A DNA stretch of 35,504 nt from Phoronis australis (taxonomy: Eukaryota; Phoronida; Phoronidae): contig NMRA01000077.1 of assembly GCA_002633005.1 (NCBI GenBank), positions 905,815 through 941,318 on the forward strand. The letters run 5' to 3'. Positions 21,721 through 31,361 of the stretch are shown in pieces. The first letter of the stretch is position 1, and every line of letters begins with the position of its first letter. The position numbers were made by a program, and so were the translations under genes. The notes under the pieces were generated by a model. It ran no database searches, was not told the DNA's origin, and was given only the letters and a program-made list of their open reading frames with translations.

Positions 21721-22000
21721 GTCTGATGAAGCATCCAAAGACAATACAGTCTGATGAAGCATCCAAAGACAATACAGTCTGATGAAACATCCATAGACAA
21801 TACAGTCTGATGAAACATCTAAAGACAATACAGACTGATGAAACATCCAAAGACAATACAGTCTGATGAAACATCCAAAGACAATACAGACTGATGAAAC
21901 ATCCAAAGACAATACAGACTGATGAAACATCCAAAGACAATACAGTCTGATGAAGCATCCAAAGGCAATACAGTCTGATGAAGCATCCAAAGGCAATACA
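21721..22000. repeat. Tandem array, 10 copies of a 28-bp unit
   Basis: The unit begins gtctgatgaaacatccaaag and ends acaataca. There are ten contiguous copies without a length change. The two outer pairs (1-2 and 9-10) have gaagcatc, the inner six gaaacatc; copies 5, 7 and 8 start gact; copies 9-10 have aaaggc. Each unit can form a small hairpin, gatg-aaa-catc. Because 28 is not a multiple of three and the minus strand has no stop in the array, long minus-strand frames arise by chance. Confidence 0.97.
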
Positions 22001-22721
22001 GGCCGAGGTTTTATAAAGTTTTATGTTTTCATCTGCAAAATGAGTTTGTATATTTCCACAAATAGGGACCTTGAATTGAAGGAGATTGCTCCATTATGCT
22101 TCATTTTTTTCCCAAAATTTCCCAGACCCCTTAGCCTCCTGGATTTTTGTGTCAACATGTCTCTTGTTTCAGGTTTTTTGTTTTGCAAGGATTGTTTTTG
22201 ATTTGGTCTATATCATCTTGAACTTTACCATCATGGTTCTAACACCTACAAAGATACTGAGTGGTCATCACTACAATGATGCTGTTAAATGCCACTATAA
22301 AGCAATAAGCCATACTGGAGACTGCGATTTTTCATTTGTTGCTTCTGAAAGGAGAGATTGAACCTTTTGACTGAAATGTTTTGTTACACAGAAACGGGAG
22401 TTACAGCCTGGAAAAATGATTTGTATGAGTTTAGTAACACTGTTTAATTCTGCCCATATTTCCACCTGTCTAATGCCTCCAGACATTTCCTCTCTGCCGG
22501 ACCACCTCGTCTTTTTGCTTACGGAAAATACTGCAGTCTGTAATTTATCGACTCTTTGTGAAATGCATTCATTCTTGTGACGTGTCAAAATGACTTATCA
22601 GGTGTGGATCAAGATGTTCTCCATGGCTTTCACGCCCCTTGCATTAAGGTGTCATTGACAGATTGTTTTCTGGTCCTGGTCCTGGATTCCTTCAAAACCA
22701 TCACTGTTTACCTTATTTCAG
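22001..22721. other. End of intron 1
   Basis: About 700 bases without a supported gene, ending in the acceptor tract tttaccttatttcag before exon 2. Confidence 0.6.
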
Positions 22722-22872
22722 GTATTATGGCTGTGGCCTGTGTATACCACAGTGCCTCGAGGGTATGACTGTTCTTGACCTTGGAAGCGGCTGTGGACAC
22801 GACTGCTTCGCTATCAGCAAACTGGTTGGTGAATACGGTCACGTGACTGGAGTTGACATGACAGAAGAACAG
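22722..22872 (+). CDS. AS3MT: Arsenite methyltransferase, exon 2 (SAM-binding motif I)
   Basis: One base plus 50 codons, residues 57-107. The exon opens with YYGCGLCIP, where Cys61 matches the human arsenic-binding Cys61. It then carries methyltransferase motif I, VLDLGSGCGHDC, the glycine-rich loop that holds S-adenosylmethionine, and GHVTGVDMTEEQ, whose acidic residue normally contacts the SAM ribose. The acceptor is ccttatttcag; the donor is cag/gtttgg at 22873, after a complete codon (phase 0). The extra Cys in the glycine loop replaces the more usual Ser or Gly. Intron 1 is about 14.9 kb, swollen by the gypsy element. Confidence 0.92.
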
Positions 22873-23640
22873 GTTTGGCATCTTTGGATTCTGATGGCGT
22901 TAAGATGTTAAAAAAATATTCAGTACTTTTTGTCTGGGAAAACACAAACTGTGGTAATTTAGCAAAAACTAACTTTTGATTTAGACCACTTGACATGGAT
23001 CAACTGTAGCGAGAAGTAGTATTTTCTGGATTATGTTTACAGCCATGTTAGGTAATTAACTATCATTTACTAATTGTTCAGTTAGTCAAGTTAGTTAACA
23101 TCAAATAGAATTCAAGTAAACTTGCATAAAGTGACATTGCTTCAAGACTCACTTACTGGTTGGAATAATATTATGCTCATGGATCTATACAATGTCATGT
23201 AGGACTCATTCTTCTCCCATNTGTCCCATATACCGGTATGTGAAAGTAGGTGTTACGGTAATATAAACAAAAAGAACCACTTTTTCAGTTATCCTGATCT
23301 AAATTAATATCTATTTACATATTTACAAACATGATAACAAGTTACACGAAACTTGGGATGAAGACAGGGTCGAACGTCAGCTCCAACAGTCCAAAACTTG
23401 AAACTTGCGGCATCTTCAGTCTTCATCACCAAGGCGTCCTCACGTGTTCCCTTGACTCCATAAGTCCACCAAAATAATGCAGTCAAGTTCCATACACAAG
23501 ACGCTGCTGTCTGCACCGTAGCAAAGGCTCACCACACAAACAAGTAACGTTCAGTATTTTGAAGGTATGAAGAAAACATAAAGTCCAGCCTCAGTGTTCA
23601 GATAGATCATGACACACGTATGCTCATGACCATCGGCGAC
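22873..23640. other. Intron after exon 2; expected next exon not found
   Basis: No AS3MT-like coding sequence is visible, although the exon for about residues 108-153 should come next. A single N lies at 23221. Frames at 23304-23516 (-) and 22814-22996 (-) show no domain. Confidence 0.5.
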
Positions 23641-24300
23641 CAACTAGAACTCCTCGATAAAACTCAAAACTGCCCCCTAGCGGGAATACCTAACAGTGGG
23701 GATGTTGTATATATCATGGTGTTAACTGTGAAATACGCAAAAGTAAAGCCAACCATAAAGCCCTCACAGGATCTTGATAAGATTTGGCAGGTGTGTTCCT
23801 ATAAAGTTGACGGCGGATGACGACAACATTCGGGCTGATCCGATTGCAGCTGTGCCCCCCAGTGGCAATTTTATTTTTTACGCTTGCCTCTGTATCTTCA
23901 TAATTCTTAGGTAGATTTTCATGAAATTTGGCAAATAGGTTTCTGTGATGAAGGCGACAACACTACATTTTCTGGCATTTTAAACGTTTTTGTGCTACCT
24001 ATTGGCCGTTTTTTAAATTTTCGAGTTTGTTTTTTGGCATTCGCCTTTCTGTCTCCGAAACCGCTCCTCGAAGGATCATTATGACATGGCAGGTGTATTT
24101 CTGATGTTTTCCTTGATTTTCGTGGGTGTTTGACTTCTCTGGCACCCCCTAGTGGAGATTTTGTTTCATTTTGCTTCCACAGGTGTATCTCCTTAGCCTG
24201 TTGCACATGTGAAAGTTGGGAGATGTGTTTCTATGGAGTCCCTCACTGCCCCCTAGTTGCAATTTTATTTTTTTACATTTTCCTGTGTATCTCCAGAGTT
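23641..24300 (+). repeat. Diverged repeat with CTCF-core-like motifs, block 1
   Basis: The same sequence family as 26261-27490. Shared words are gtgccccc(t)agtggcaatttt, tttgcctctgtatcttc, attttcatgaaatttggca and tctgtctccgaaacc. Five sites resemble the reverse of the CTCF core CCASYAGRKGGCRS: 23670-23683, 23852-23865, 24142-24155 and 24246-24259 with one mismatch each, 23992-24005 with two. All point the same way. They are about 180, 140, 150 and 104 bases apart. No protein is encoded; the frame at 23919-24206 (-) is a by-product. Confidence 0.75.
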
Positions 24301-24412
24301 CATTGATGGATAAGAACCTCAAAATCAGTGCATAGGTAAACACAAAACAGAAATCTAAGCAGTTGGAGTGCAAATGAACCAATGCTTCTATGCAAATAGG
24401 GCTCAGCCCAGT

Positions 24413-24675
24413 CTACCAATGATTCAACTGCGTATACCTGAAAGCCTCTGTTATGAGGATCCTGAGTGTGGTATTGTCTTTGTCCATGATCTGAACACCA
24501 GAGTAATCTATAGTATGACCAGTAGTCTATGAATGATTGAGAACAGCACTGTGTGTGTCTATACAGTGTTCTTTGACTCTGATGCTGAGAATCCTGTTAG
24601 TCATTCCAATGTGAAACTAATCACATTCATTACACTTGAATTGGTACACAACATGACTGAATATTACTCAATTGT
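24413..24675 (-). pseudogene. Penelope-like retroelement remnant 2 (GIY-YIG end)
   Basis: On the minus strand one frame reads VVYQFKCNECD, a stop, FHIGMTNRILSIRVKEHC, then HSAVLNHS, a stop, TTGHTID. After a shift it reads DNTTLRILITEAFRYTQLNHW to a stop at 24413-24415. This is the C-terminal nuclease pattern of Penelope-like elements (paired Cys, then YIG-like HIG, then RxKEH). Internal stops show it is dead. It is a different copy from 2072-2345: the two differ strongly between the shared motifs. Confidence 0.75.
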
Positions 24676-24884
24676 GTTTTGAGCCTAGACAATGCCAAAA
24701 TGACTTTTAACAGGACCTGCAGTTGTTGGGTAAAAACCTGTCAATGCATGATTTTACAAATGTTTTTGGATATCCATTTTGAATCAGGAGATTGTTTAAA
24801 AACTCAAGTTTCACGGTAAAACAAGTCAGAATTGCTACATATTTTAAAGACCCAATTAATCAGACCATTGACCGAATTAGACCA

Positions 24885-25027
24885 GTTCAGTAATGGTAGG
24901 ACCTCGCTAAAAAGCAAGACTTTGTAAGATAATGACATATATTGCCATGTATTTCAAGTGAGAAGAGATGATTTTTGCTAGATTGTAGACAGTGTGGTCC
25001 TAGCTTAGGTCTTAGTATTACTGAACT
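24885..25027. mobile_element. MITE, copy 3, with both inverted termini
   Basis: Begins agttcagtaatggtaggacc and ends with attactgaact, the reverse complement of the outer 11 bases. The interior matches copies 1 and 2 (ctaaaaagcaagact, atattgccatgtattt, caagtgagaagagatgattt). It is 143 bases with no coding capacity. I see no convincing target duplication (flanks gacc and cttc). Confidence 0.75.
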
Positions 25028-25085
25028 CTTCCCAGTTTTGTAATTTTTGGGAACAAAACTACCCTATTGGAGGTAAAGAGCTGAG

Positions 25086-25226
25086 AAAGTGGAATTTCTA
25101 TACACTGATGTAGACTGCAAGTCATTTTGACGGTGAATTGATTCATAAAAAAAACAAAGTGGGTTTTCTATACACTGATGTAGATAGCAAGTCATCTGAC
25201 GGTGAATTAAAACATAAGAAAAAACT
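25086..25226 (+). repeat. Tandem duplication, two copies of about 70 bp
   Basis: aaagtgg..ttctatacactgatgtaga..gcaagtcat..tgacggtgaatt occurs at 25086-25155 and again at 25156-25226 with a few substitutions and small indels. Confidence 0.9.
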
Positions 25227-26260
25227 ACTGGTAATGCTGCTTCTTATTCCATGGTGAATTTAATGCTGTTACATAAGGTGTTCATCCAATCCAGGGTTTC
25301 CCCTGGGTTTTGAAAGGAGCATAGTGGTGAATGGCCAAAACGGGGTGCAAAGCTCATTGCCACACGCAAATATGAAAAGTGGGATACCCCTGTAGCCTGG
25401 GTTTGTAAGGGTGAATGCTCGACACAGATGTTGCACCTGGAGCCACATGCGAGCATGGGATGAAGTGAGATCCTCCCATCTGGGGGGGAGGAGTTGGAAT
25501 TGAAAGACGTTCCCCAGGCAAAATTTGAAAAACTAGGTGTTATTGGGTGCAGTTTGGTGCATTATACAAGCTTACTCATCATAGACAAGACCTTAAACCA
25601 AGCATCATGTAGTGGAAGTGTCTGGGTAAAGGATACTTTGCAAGACAAATTGGCAAGGAAGTGTTCGGCATAGTGTGATCTCTGTGTGAAGAGTTTTGTA
25701 TCACTCGACGTATTTTAATGTCCAAAAAAAACTTGTGTTACGAACAGAACACTGTAGGGCAGGGATTCACATTACATAAATCAGTTATAGTGGATTGGTG
25801 TAGCAGACGATGTATAATCCAGTCCATGCAGACGAATCTGAGACTGGTTTCCATTCAATATCGCCATTTTGGCACAGGGCTATGGTTGATTAAACAGTTT
25901 AATGTCGTGCCCTTCATTATAATTCACATTGCTGTACAATAATCTTATGTAAACTCGGACACGATAAAATGAATGGAGCAGAAAGCTTACTGTTTCTTAC
26001 TTCATTAGTGAGCCCTGGCGCTTTGCCATTTTAGAAAATTCGTATCGAGGTGGTTGCCTGGTCCCCGGCTGTATTAAATTTATGTGCATTGTCTGATAAC
26101 CAGGCAGAGACGAAGTATGAAAGGGGATTGAATGATTGTGTTTAGCGGGGACACAATTCAAGAGCACATTGCAGAATTATTTTTCCCTTTCGATCCACAG
26201 ACAGCGAAAGGTGCCGTGTGACTTATGGTTATTCATTATTACCAGTGATCACATATATCT
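25227..26260. other. Intron, nothing recognised
   Basis: About 1 kb with no supported gene. An 8-bp inverted pair, tgcctggt and accaggca, lies at about 26056-26107. Confidence 0.5.
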
Positions 26261-27490
26261 GGGTGCATATTGCCGTCATCTCTATCTGGGCGTCCGGGTG
26301 TCCGGTGTCCGCGACTGTATCTCCTAAACCCCTTGCAGGATCTTATTGAAATTTGGAAGGTGTGTTCCTATTGGGTTGATGACAGAGGGCGACGAGTTTT
26401 GGACCGACCCGAATACTGCTGTGCCCCCTAGTGGCAATTTTAGTTTTTTACGTTTGCCTCTGTATCTTCAAAGGTCCTCAACTGATTTTCATGAAATTTG
26501 GCACATAGGCATTTATTAATGAGATGACCCTATCCGTTCGCTTTCGGATGGATGCGAGGTATTTTGCGCCACCTAGTGGCCATTTTTGCTGTTTTCAAAC
26601 CATGGTTTTGGCGTCCACCCCTCTGTCAACCAAATTCTAGGGATGGTTTTGAAAATTGAAATGTTCTCAGTGCGAAGAGGACGTTTGATGATGGCGACTG
26701 ACTACTGTGGCACCTCCTAGTGGTAGTTTTGTTTTGTTTTGCGCCCATAGCTGGATTACGATTACGACAGACGACAACTTTTGGGCGGATCCTACGGATG
26801 CTGTGCCCACTAGTGGCAATTTCATTTTATTCTGTTTTCCATTGTTTCTTTGAAGTTCCTTGTCAGTTTTGAAAGATGTCATGTTCCCGTTTTTTTGGAT
26901 GGATTGTTCGTTTTTGCGCCATCTAGTGGTCATTTTATATGATACTAATAAATAACCCAAAAAGCACACCATTTGCAATGGATTCGTGGGCACATTTCAA
27001 TGCTCTGCGTTGCTATTCTTACTAGCGATCATTATGCGCCCACATATTTATGTGGACGCATTATGCCGTCATCTCCGTCCGTCCGTCCGGCGTCCACTGC
27101 TTTATCTCCATATCCTTTGGCATATGTTCATGAAATTTGGCTTATGTGTTTCTTTCATGGATGGAATGGCATGAGCGGATCCAACTACCAGTGTGCCCCC
27201 TAGTGGTAATTTTAGTTTTTTACACTTGCCTCTATATCTTCAAAGGTCCTCTACGTATTTTCATAAAATTTGGCATATAGGCATCTATTAGTTAGATGAT
27301 GCTATCCTTCCGTTTTCGTATGGATTTGACGTAGTTTGTGCCACCTAGTGGCCATTTTTGCTGTTTTTTGGAGTCCACCCCTCTATCAATCAAATGGCTC
27401 TAAAGATGATTGTGAAAATTGGTAAAAATGTTCTTACTCCGAAGCTGAGGAGGATTTTCCGATGACTTCGACTACTGCGGCGCCTCTTTT
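26261..27490 (+). repeat. Diverged repeat with CTCF-core-like motifs, block 2
   Basis: The sequence is built from related subunits. Each has a (g/c)gccccctagtgg-like word, a T-rich run, tgtatctt/tgtatctcc, and ttcatgaaatttggc with ataggcat or gtgttcct. Five sites fit the reverse of the CTCF core consensus without mismatch: 26421-26434, 26566-26579, 26916-26929, 27193-27206 and 27338-27351. Two are weaker: 26803-26816 (one mismatch) and 26710-26723 (two). All are in one orientation. Spacing is 145, 144, 93 and 113 bases in the first set and 145 in the second. A gtccgtccgtccg run lies near 27076. The short frames here lack any domain. Confidence 0.8.
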
Positions 27491-28500
27491 TTTTCGTATT
27501 TTGGAAACAAAAATATTTTTAAATATTATCAGGTACGCAAAATGATTATTTTTGAATTAAATTATGAATCGTTTGCTTCTGCTATAAGCATTCACCATCA
27601 AGAACTGATGAAGGGGTTTCTAATGACACTCTTATGCAATTCGGTTAAAAAACAGTGGAGTTTCGAAAAGTTTTAGTGACAGTGAATTCCATAGGAATAA
27701 ACAACACGGAGTAAACAAATGCCACGCATGCACAGCACAACCTCAGCAGCGTGAGATTGGAGTTGGCATTCCAGGGCTAGAATTCTATGGTTTTGACAGT
27801 GATGAGGAGGGGGTTGTCATTTGTGTATGTATTTGAAAGGTAAGCCTAATGAAATATGATTAAATCTTGGGAGCGTGAAACGGTAGGTCCCAGATTTGGA
27901 ATTAGTCAATTCTGCTAGAAGGTGAACCAGTTTCCCAACGATATGTATTGTGATACGATATATATTGATCTATTTAAGCACAGGAATATATCACCATGAG
28001 TCTCATCATCTCCCTTGAGTGATGATGGAAAATGTATAGGCTCTTTTGGCTATATTTGTTGGGAAGAAACAGAAATTTGCATTCATAAATGTGAGCAGTC
28101 TTTTGGTACTCCTTAAATAAGTAGTTTTTTACCGTTAAACTATGGACTTGATGGCATCATCTTCACATGCATAGTTTAGTACATTATTCATCCCGATAAA
28201 AAATCCATTTTTCAGAAAAATTGCTACAACTTTTAAATAGTCAGTGAACTCCTTTAAATCTTTTTTGCAATCATCAGTTCATTCTAAATGTTAATATTAG
28301 TCCAGAGTGAATGCGTGAGCACTTATTTAAATAGATATCATCAGTGTAATCATTCTAATGCAGTTTACATTGCTTGTCTACATATTGTCTGTTAGTGTGA
28401 ATGATTTAATATTAAAAAATGTTCTTTTTAGTTTCCTTCTTGCTTTTCAAGGCTCTATTTACGATGTTAGACAGCACAAGTGAATTGTACACGCACAAGT
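27491..28500. other. Intron, nothing recognised
   Basis: About 1 kb of AT-rich intron. I searched it for the missing AS3MT exon in all three forward frames and found no match. Confidence 0.5.
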
Positions 28501-28631
28501 TAGGGGCAGATCTTGGACGTTGANAACCAGGATTTTTCTCGTCAGACATTTGCATCCCCGAACTGCCAAATGTAATCTTGGAGAAATTTAGGGGTGGCCA
28601 TAGTCCCCTTGCCCCCTTTAATCCGCCACTG
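28501..28631. mobile_element. Short MITE with 5-bp flank repeat
   Basis: CAAGT precedes it (28496-28500) and follows it (28632-28636). The left end reads taggggcagatcttgg; the reverse complement of the right end reads cagtggcggattaaagg. They match over aggggcagat/agtggcggat with two differences. It is 131 bases with one N at 28524. The terminus matches that of the 20459-21288 element. It ends about 110 bases before an AS3MT exon. Confidence 0.75.
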
Positions 28632-28742
28632 CAAGTGATGCACATAAATGATATTAGAATTTACTTTCTTTTGAACTCTAAGGCTAGTTTGATATTAGAA
28701 ACTAAACGAATTACAACACTTGTAAAAATGATTGTTTTTCAG

Positions 28743-28894
28743 CTCCAACTGTGTGATCAACTTGTCACCTGACAAACCAGCTGTACTGCGGGAGGCATTC
28801 AGACTCTTGAAGGAAGGTGGCGAGCTGTACTTTAGTGATATGTACGCTGAGCGACCTTTACCAGAACACGTCCGCAACAATAAAGTACTTTGGG
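28743..28894 (+). CDS. AS3MT: Arsenite methyltransferase, exon with SNCVINL and GGELYFSD
   Basis: One base plus 50 codons plus one base. [11 protein letters not shown] carries the Cys that matches human Cys156, one of the residues that bind trivalent arsenic. [14 protein letters not shown] is the conserved strand after the methyltransferase fold, and [11 protein letters not shown] leads to the fourth conserved Cys in the family. The acceptor is tgattgtttttcag; the donor is ttggg/gtaata at 28895 (phase 1). The exon begins with the last base of a codon, whereas exon 2 ends on a whole codon, so another exon of about 137-140 bases must lie between them. I could not find it. Confidence 0.92.
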
Positions 28895-29259
28895 GTAATA
28901 AACGTTGAGTCAAGCATTAGGCCGTACCAACCAAGTTTCTCCAGAAGATAGGATCCCAGATCAGGAAGAGTTGATTGTTTAGGAACATCAGTAGTGGATT
29001 TCATAAGGTGGTTTGACAAAACCAAGCTTAATTCTTTAAAAACCTAGTCTCATTTTGATTTAAAAGCTTGAAAGATGTATGGTTGAGCACAAATCTTTAC
29101 CAGTGCTAAAGTCTGACCAGGTATGAAGATATATTGTTACAAAGTTAAACCTGGTTTAAGATTGTAATTAGTACAGGCCTAAGGAACATAGACACTAACA
29201 AATAATTGCAAGGGGTCTAGTACACGTTGTACCAGACGTGCGCAGTCCACTCAAGTGAT
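28895..29259. other. Intron between two AS3MT exons
   Basis: About 365 bases from the donor gtaata to the TIR element. Nothing else is recognised. Confidence 0.5.
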
Positions 29260-29444
29260 CCCTGATACCCTGTAAAACATAACATTTATGTTTTATAGTC
29301 ATTGTTACATTTTACATTGTTAAGATTCTCCTAAAATGTAACAAGTTCTTACATTTTATGTACTTATTATAATTTACACATATGCTCATGTGAGAAAGGT
29401 AACATTGTTACATTTTACGAAACCAACATCCTATTACCGTACTC

Positions 29445-30904
29445 GTCCGGGTTATCGCCCATGCTTGGCTTACTGCCCACCCTCGAAATTTCAATTTTTC
29501 ATTTTTAAGCGCCCATGCTCTGCTTACCACCCAACCCCAATTTTTCATGATCGAGACTTTCTTAAAACTGTCTGTGCTGCTGTGAACGTTCGTTGCTTAA
29601 AACTAAAATTCCAAAACGTGTGCAACTCGCTTACCTTTCAGTGGCAATCAATCAGTGTTAGCGGATCTGGGACCTTGCCTTACTATGGCGGTAAAATACC
29701 TGACGGGCGTATTCTCATGCACTTTACTGAAGAAGACACAACTATTTCCTTTGGCTCATGCGTGGAACTCATGTGAGCATTTACTGATCACTGAGACAGC
29801 GCTTGTCGAATGTATTTCATTCCGGGGAAGAACCAGCAAAGCTGTACTTGACTGGAATTTCAGGTCCGTGGCCTACCTTTCTGTGATTTCCTGTGAGTGC
29901 CGTGACAGTGCATGAAACATCACCACCCTGAGCATTGAAATAAGAAAAAACACGAGCACACCGACATAATTTTGAATACAAGCAGACACGAGTCATTGTG
30001 ACAAGCGAACTTGTCTTGCTGTTCCCTGCCTTGGTTAAAAGCATGTTTTAAATGACTTACTCCCTACACCAAAATGGGAGGGCCCAACTAGAATTGAAAC
30101 ACCCAACTATCAGAAACATCTCAAGAAATCAACTTGTCATTGAGCGCAAGTCGAACATTCTATCCACATCCACGTCGTCAAAAACTTGTTTTTTGAACTC
30201 TTGATTTGCCTGATGTCTTTTTACATGATGTGTTTTTGCTTCATTATTTTTGCAGCCCATCTAGCACCCCTATTGCCTAATAGTAGTATTGTGGGATTGT
30301 TGAGCAGTGAGCTTTGAACAAGAGTGTTCAACTCAGGAAGAAATATACAATGCATATAAAATGTTTCATTTTTCAAATTAGCATTTTAATGTTCTTAAAA
30401 GAACTGAGACCTGTCGATCATTAGCACGTGTTTTGGTTACCAAAGTGTCTAGCAAGGAAAAAATCTACAAAATCAGGTGCTTTCCTTATAAATACTTGGC
30501 GCAGTAGCGGAGTTTTGCTTGATCTGCCTTTTCTCTCAAGAAACTTGTCTTACTGAACGCATTTCTACGTGAAAGGATACCTTAGTTCTAAGAGATGACG
30601 AGCAGCAACGGGGTTACGTAAAAAACCCAGTCACGTTCGGGATCACGGCGCCATTGTGTCGTGTGCGCTATTCCACTTCAGAGAGTCGAAGTCCGTTACT
30701 TCAATCCGCCGACGTATGTTTGAACTGCTATTCTTGACGTCCGACGTCAGTGTACTTCCGTGAGGGTAAAATTGGTCCTCCGAGCAGTAAGCACCCACTC
30801 CTGACTTTTCAAAAATTTGGATTTTAACCGCACATGCTCGGTTTACCGCCCACCCTTTGTTTTTTTAGATTCTCAAATTAAGCGCCCTGGGCGGTAACCC
30901 GGAC
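29445..30904. repeat. Dispersed repeat family, copy B, with inverted ends
   Basis: The same family as 238-1865. The ends form a 17-base inverted pair: gtccgggttatcgccca at 29445-29461 and tgggcggtaacccggac at 30888-30904, with one difference. The left internal unit (cgcccatgctt.gcttac.gcccaccc) recurs at 29505 and 30829, so subterminal units are repeated. GTACTC occurs right before the left end and again at 30916-30921. No coding content is supported; the frame at 29390-29776 spans the element border. Confidence 0.65.
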
Positions 30905-31239
30905 ATGGCCGGGGAGTACTCAAGTATTTTTGGACAACTAGTGCAGCCCGAAAACTTTGGATACCTACCCGTTCAGAGAGTGGGCTTGGACAAAAAAGTG
31001 ACCCATTTAGAAAGTTATTTTGTGTAAAAAATCTCATTTTCACACAGTTCTGTAACAGAAATTCAAAAAAGTCACCCGTTAAGATAGTATTTTGTTGAAA
31101 ATGTCACCATTTTGCAGAGTATTTTTGCTGTGAAAAATGCCCATTGAGCGTCACTTTTTGTATACCTCTCCTATAGGAGTGCCCACTGAGCTGACGTGGC
31201 AAATCTAGCTACCCCTTATCATTTGTATTACAATTACAT

Positions 31240-31326
31240 CACTATTACAACTGTTACTACTATTACTACCTTCACCACCATTACTACTATTACTACTATT
31301 ACTCTTTACCGGTATCATTATTATTC

Positions 31327-31361
<35 letters not shown>
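31240..31361. repeat. Trinucleotide microsatellites (ACT)n-like and (TTA)n
   Basis: An irregular tact/ttacta tract at 31240-31305 is followed by an almost pure tta repeat at 31321-31361. The long Ile/Ser/Asn-rich frames on both strands here come from the repeat. Confidence 0.95.

Noticed and set aside
21658-21996. Minus-strand 112-codon frame with repeated Leu/Ser/Cys units
   Set aside because: It follows from the stop-free 28-bp tandem array. Two frames on the same strand are open for the same reason, and no flanking coding signal exists.
21721-22000. CRISPR-like array
   Set aside because: The units are contiguous with no unique spacers, and the DNA is clearly eukaryotic.
21721-22000. Hammerhead ribozyme array, because of ctgatga in each unit
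   Set aside because: The second core element and the flanking stems of a hammerhead are not present in the unit.
26667-27203. Frames of 60-108 codons in the motif repeat
   Set aside because: They sit in a degenerate subunit repeat on both strands, without start context or domain.
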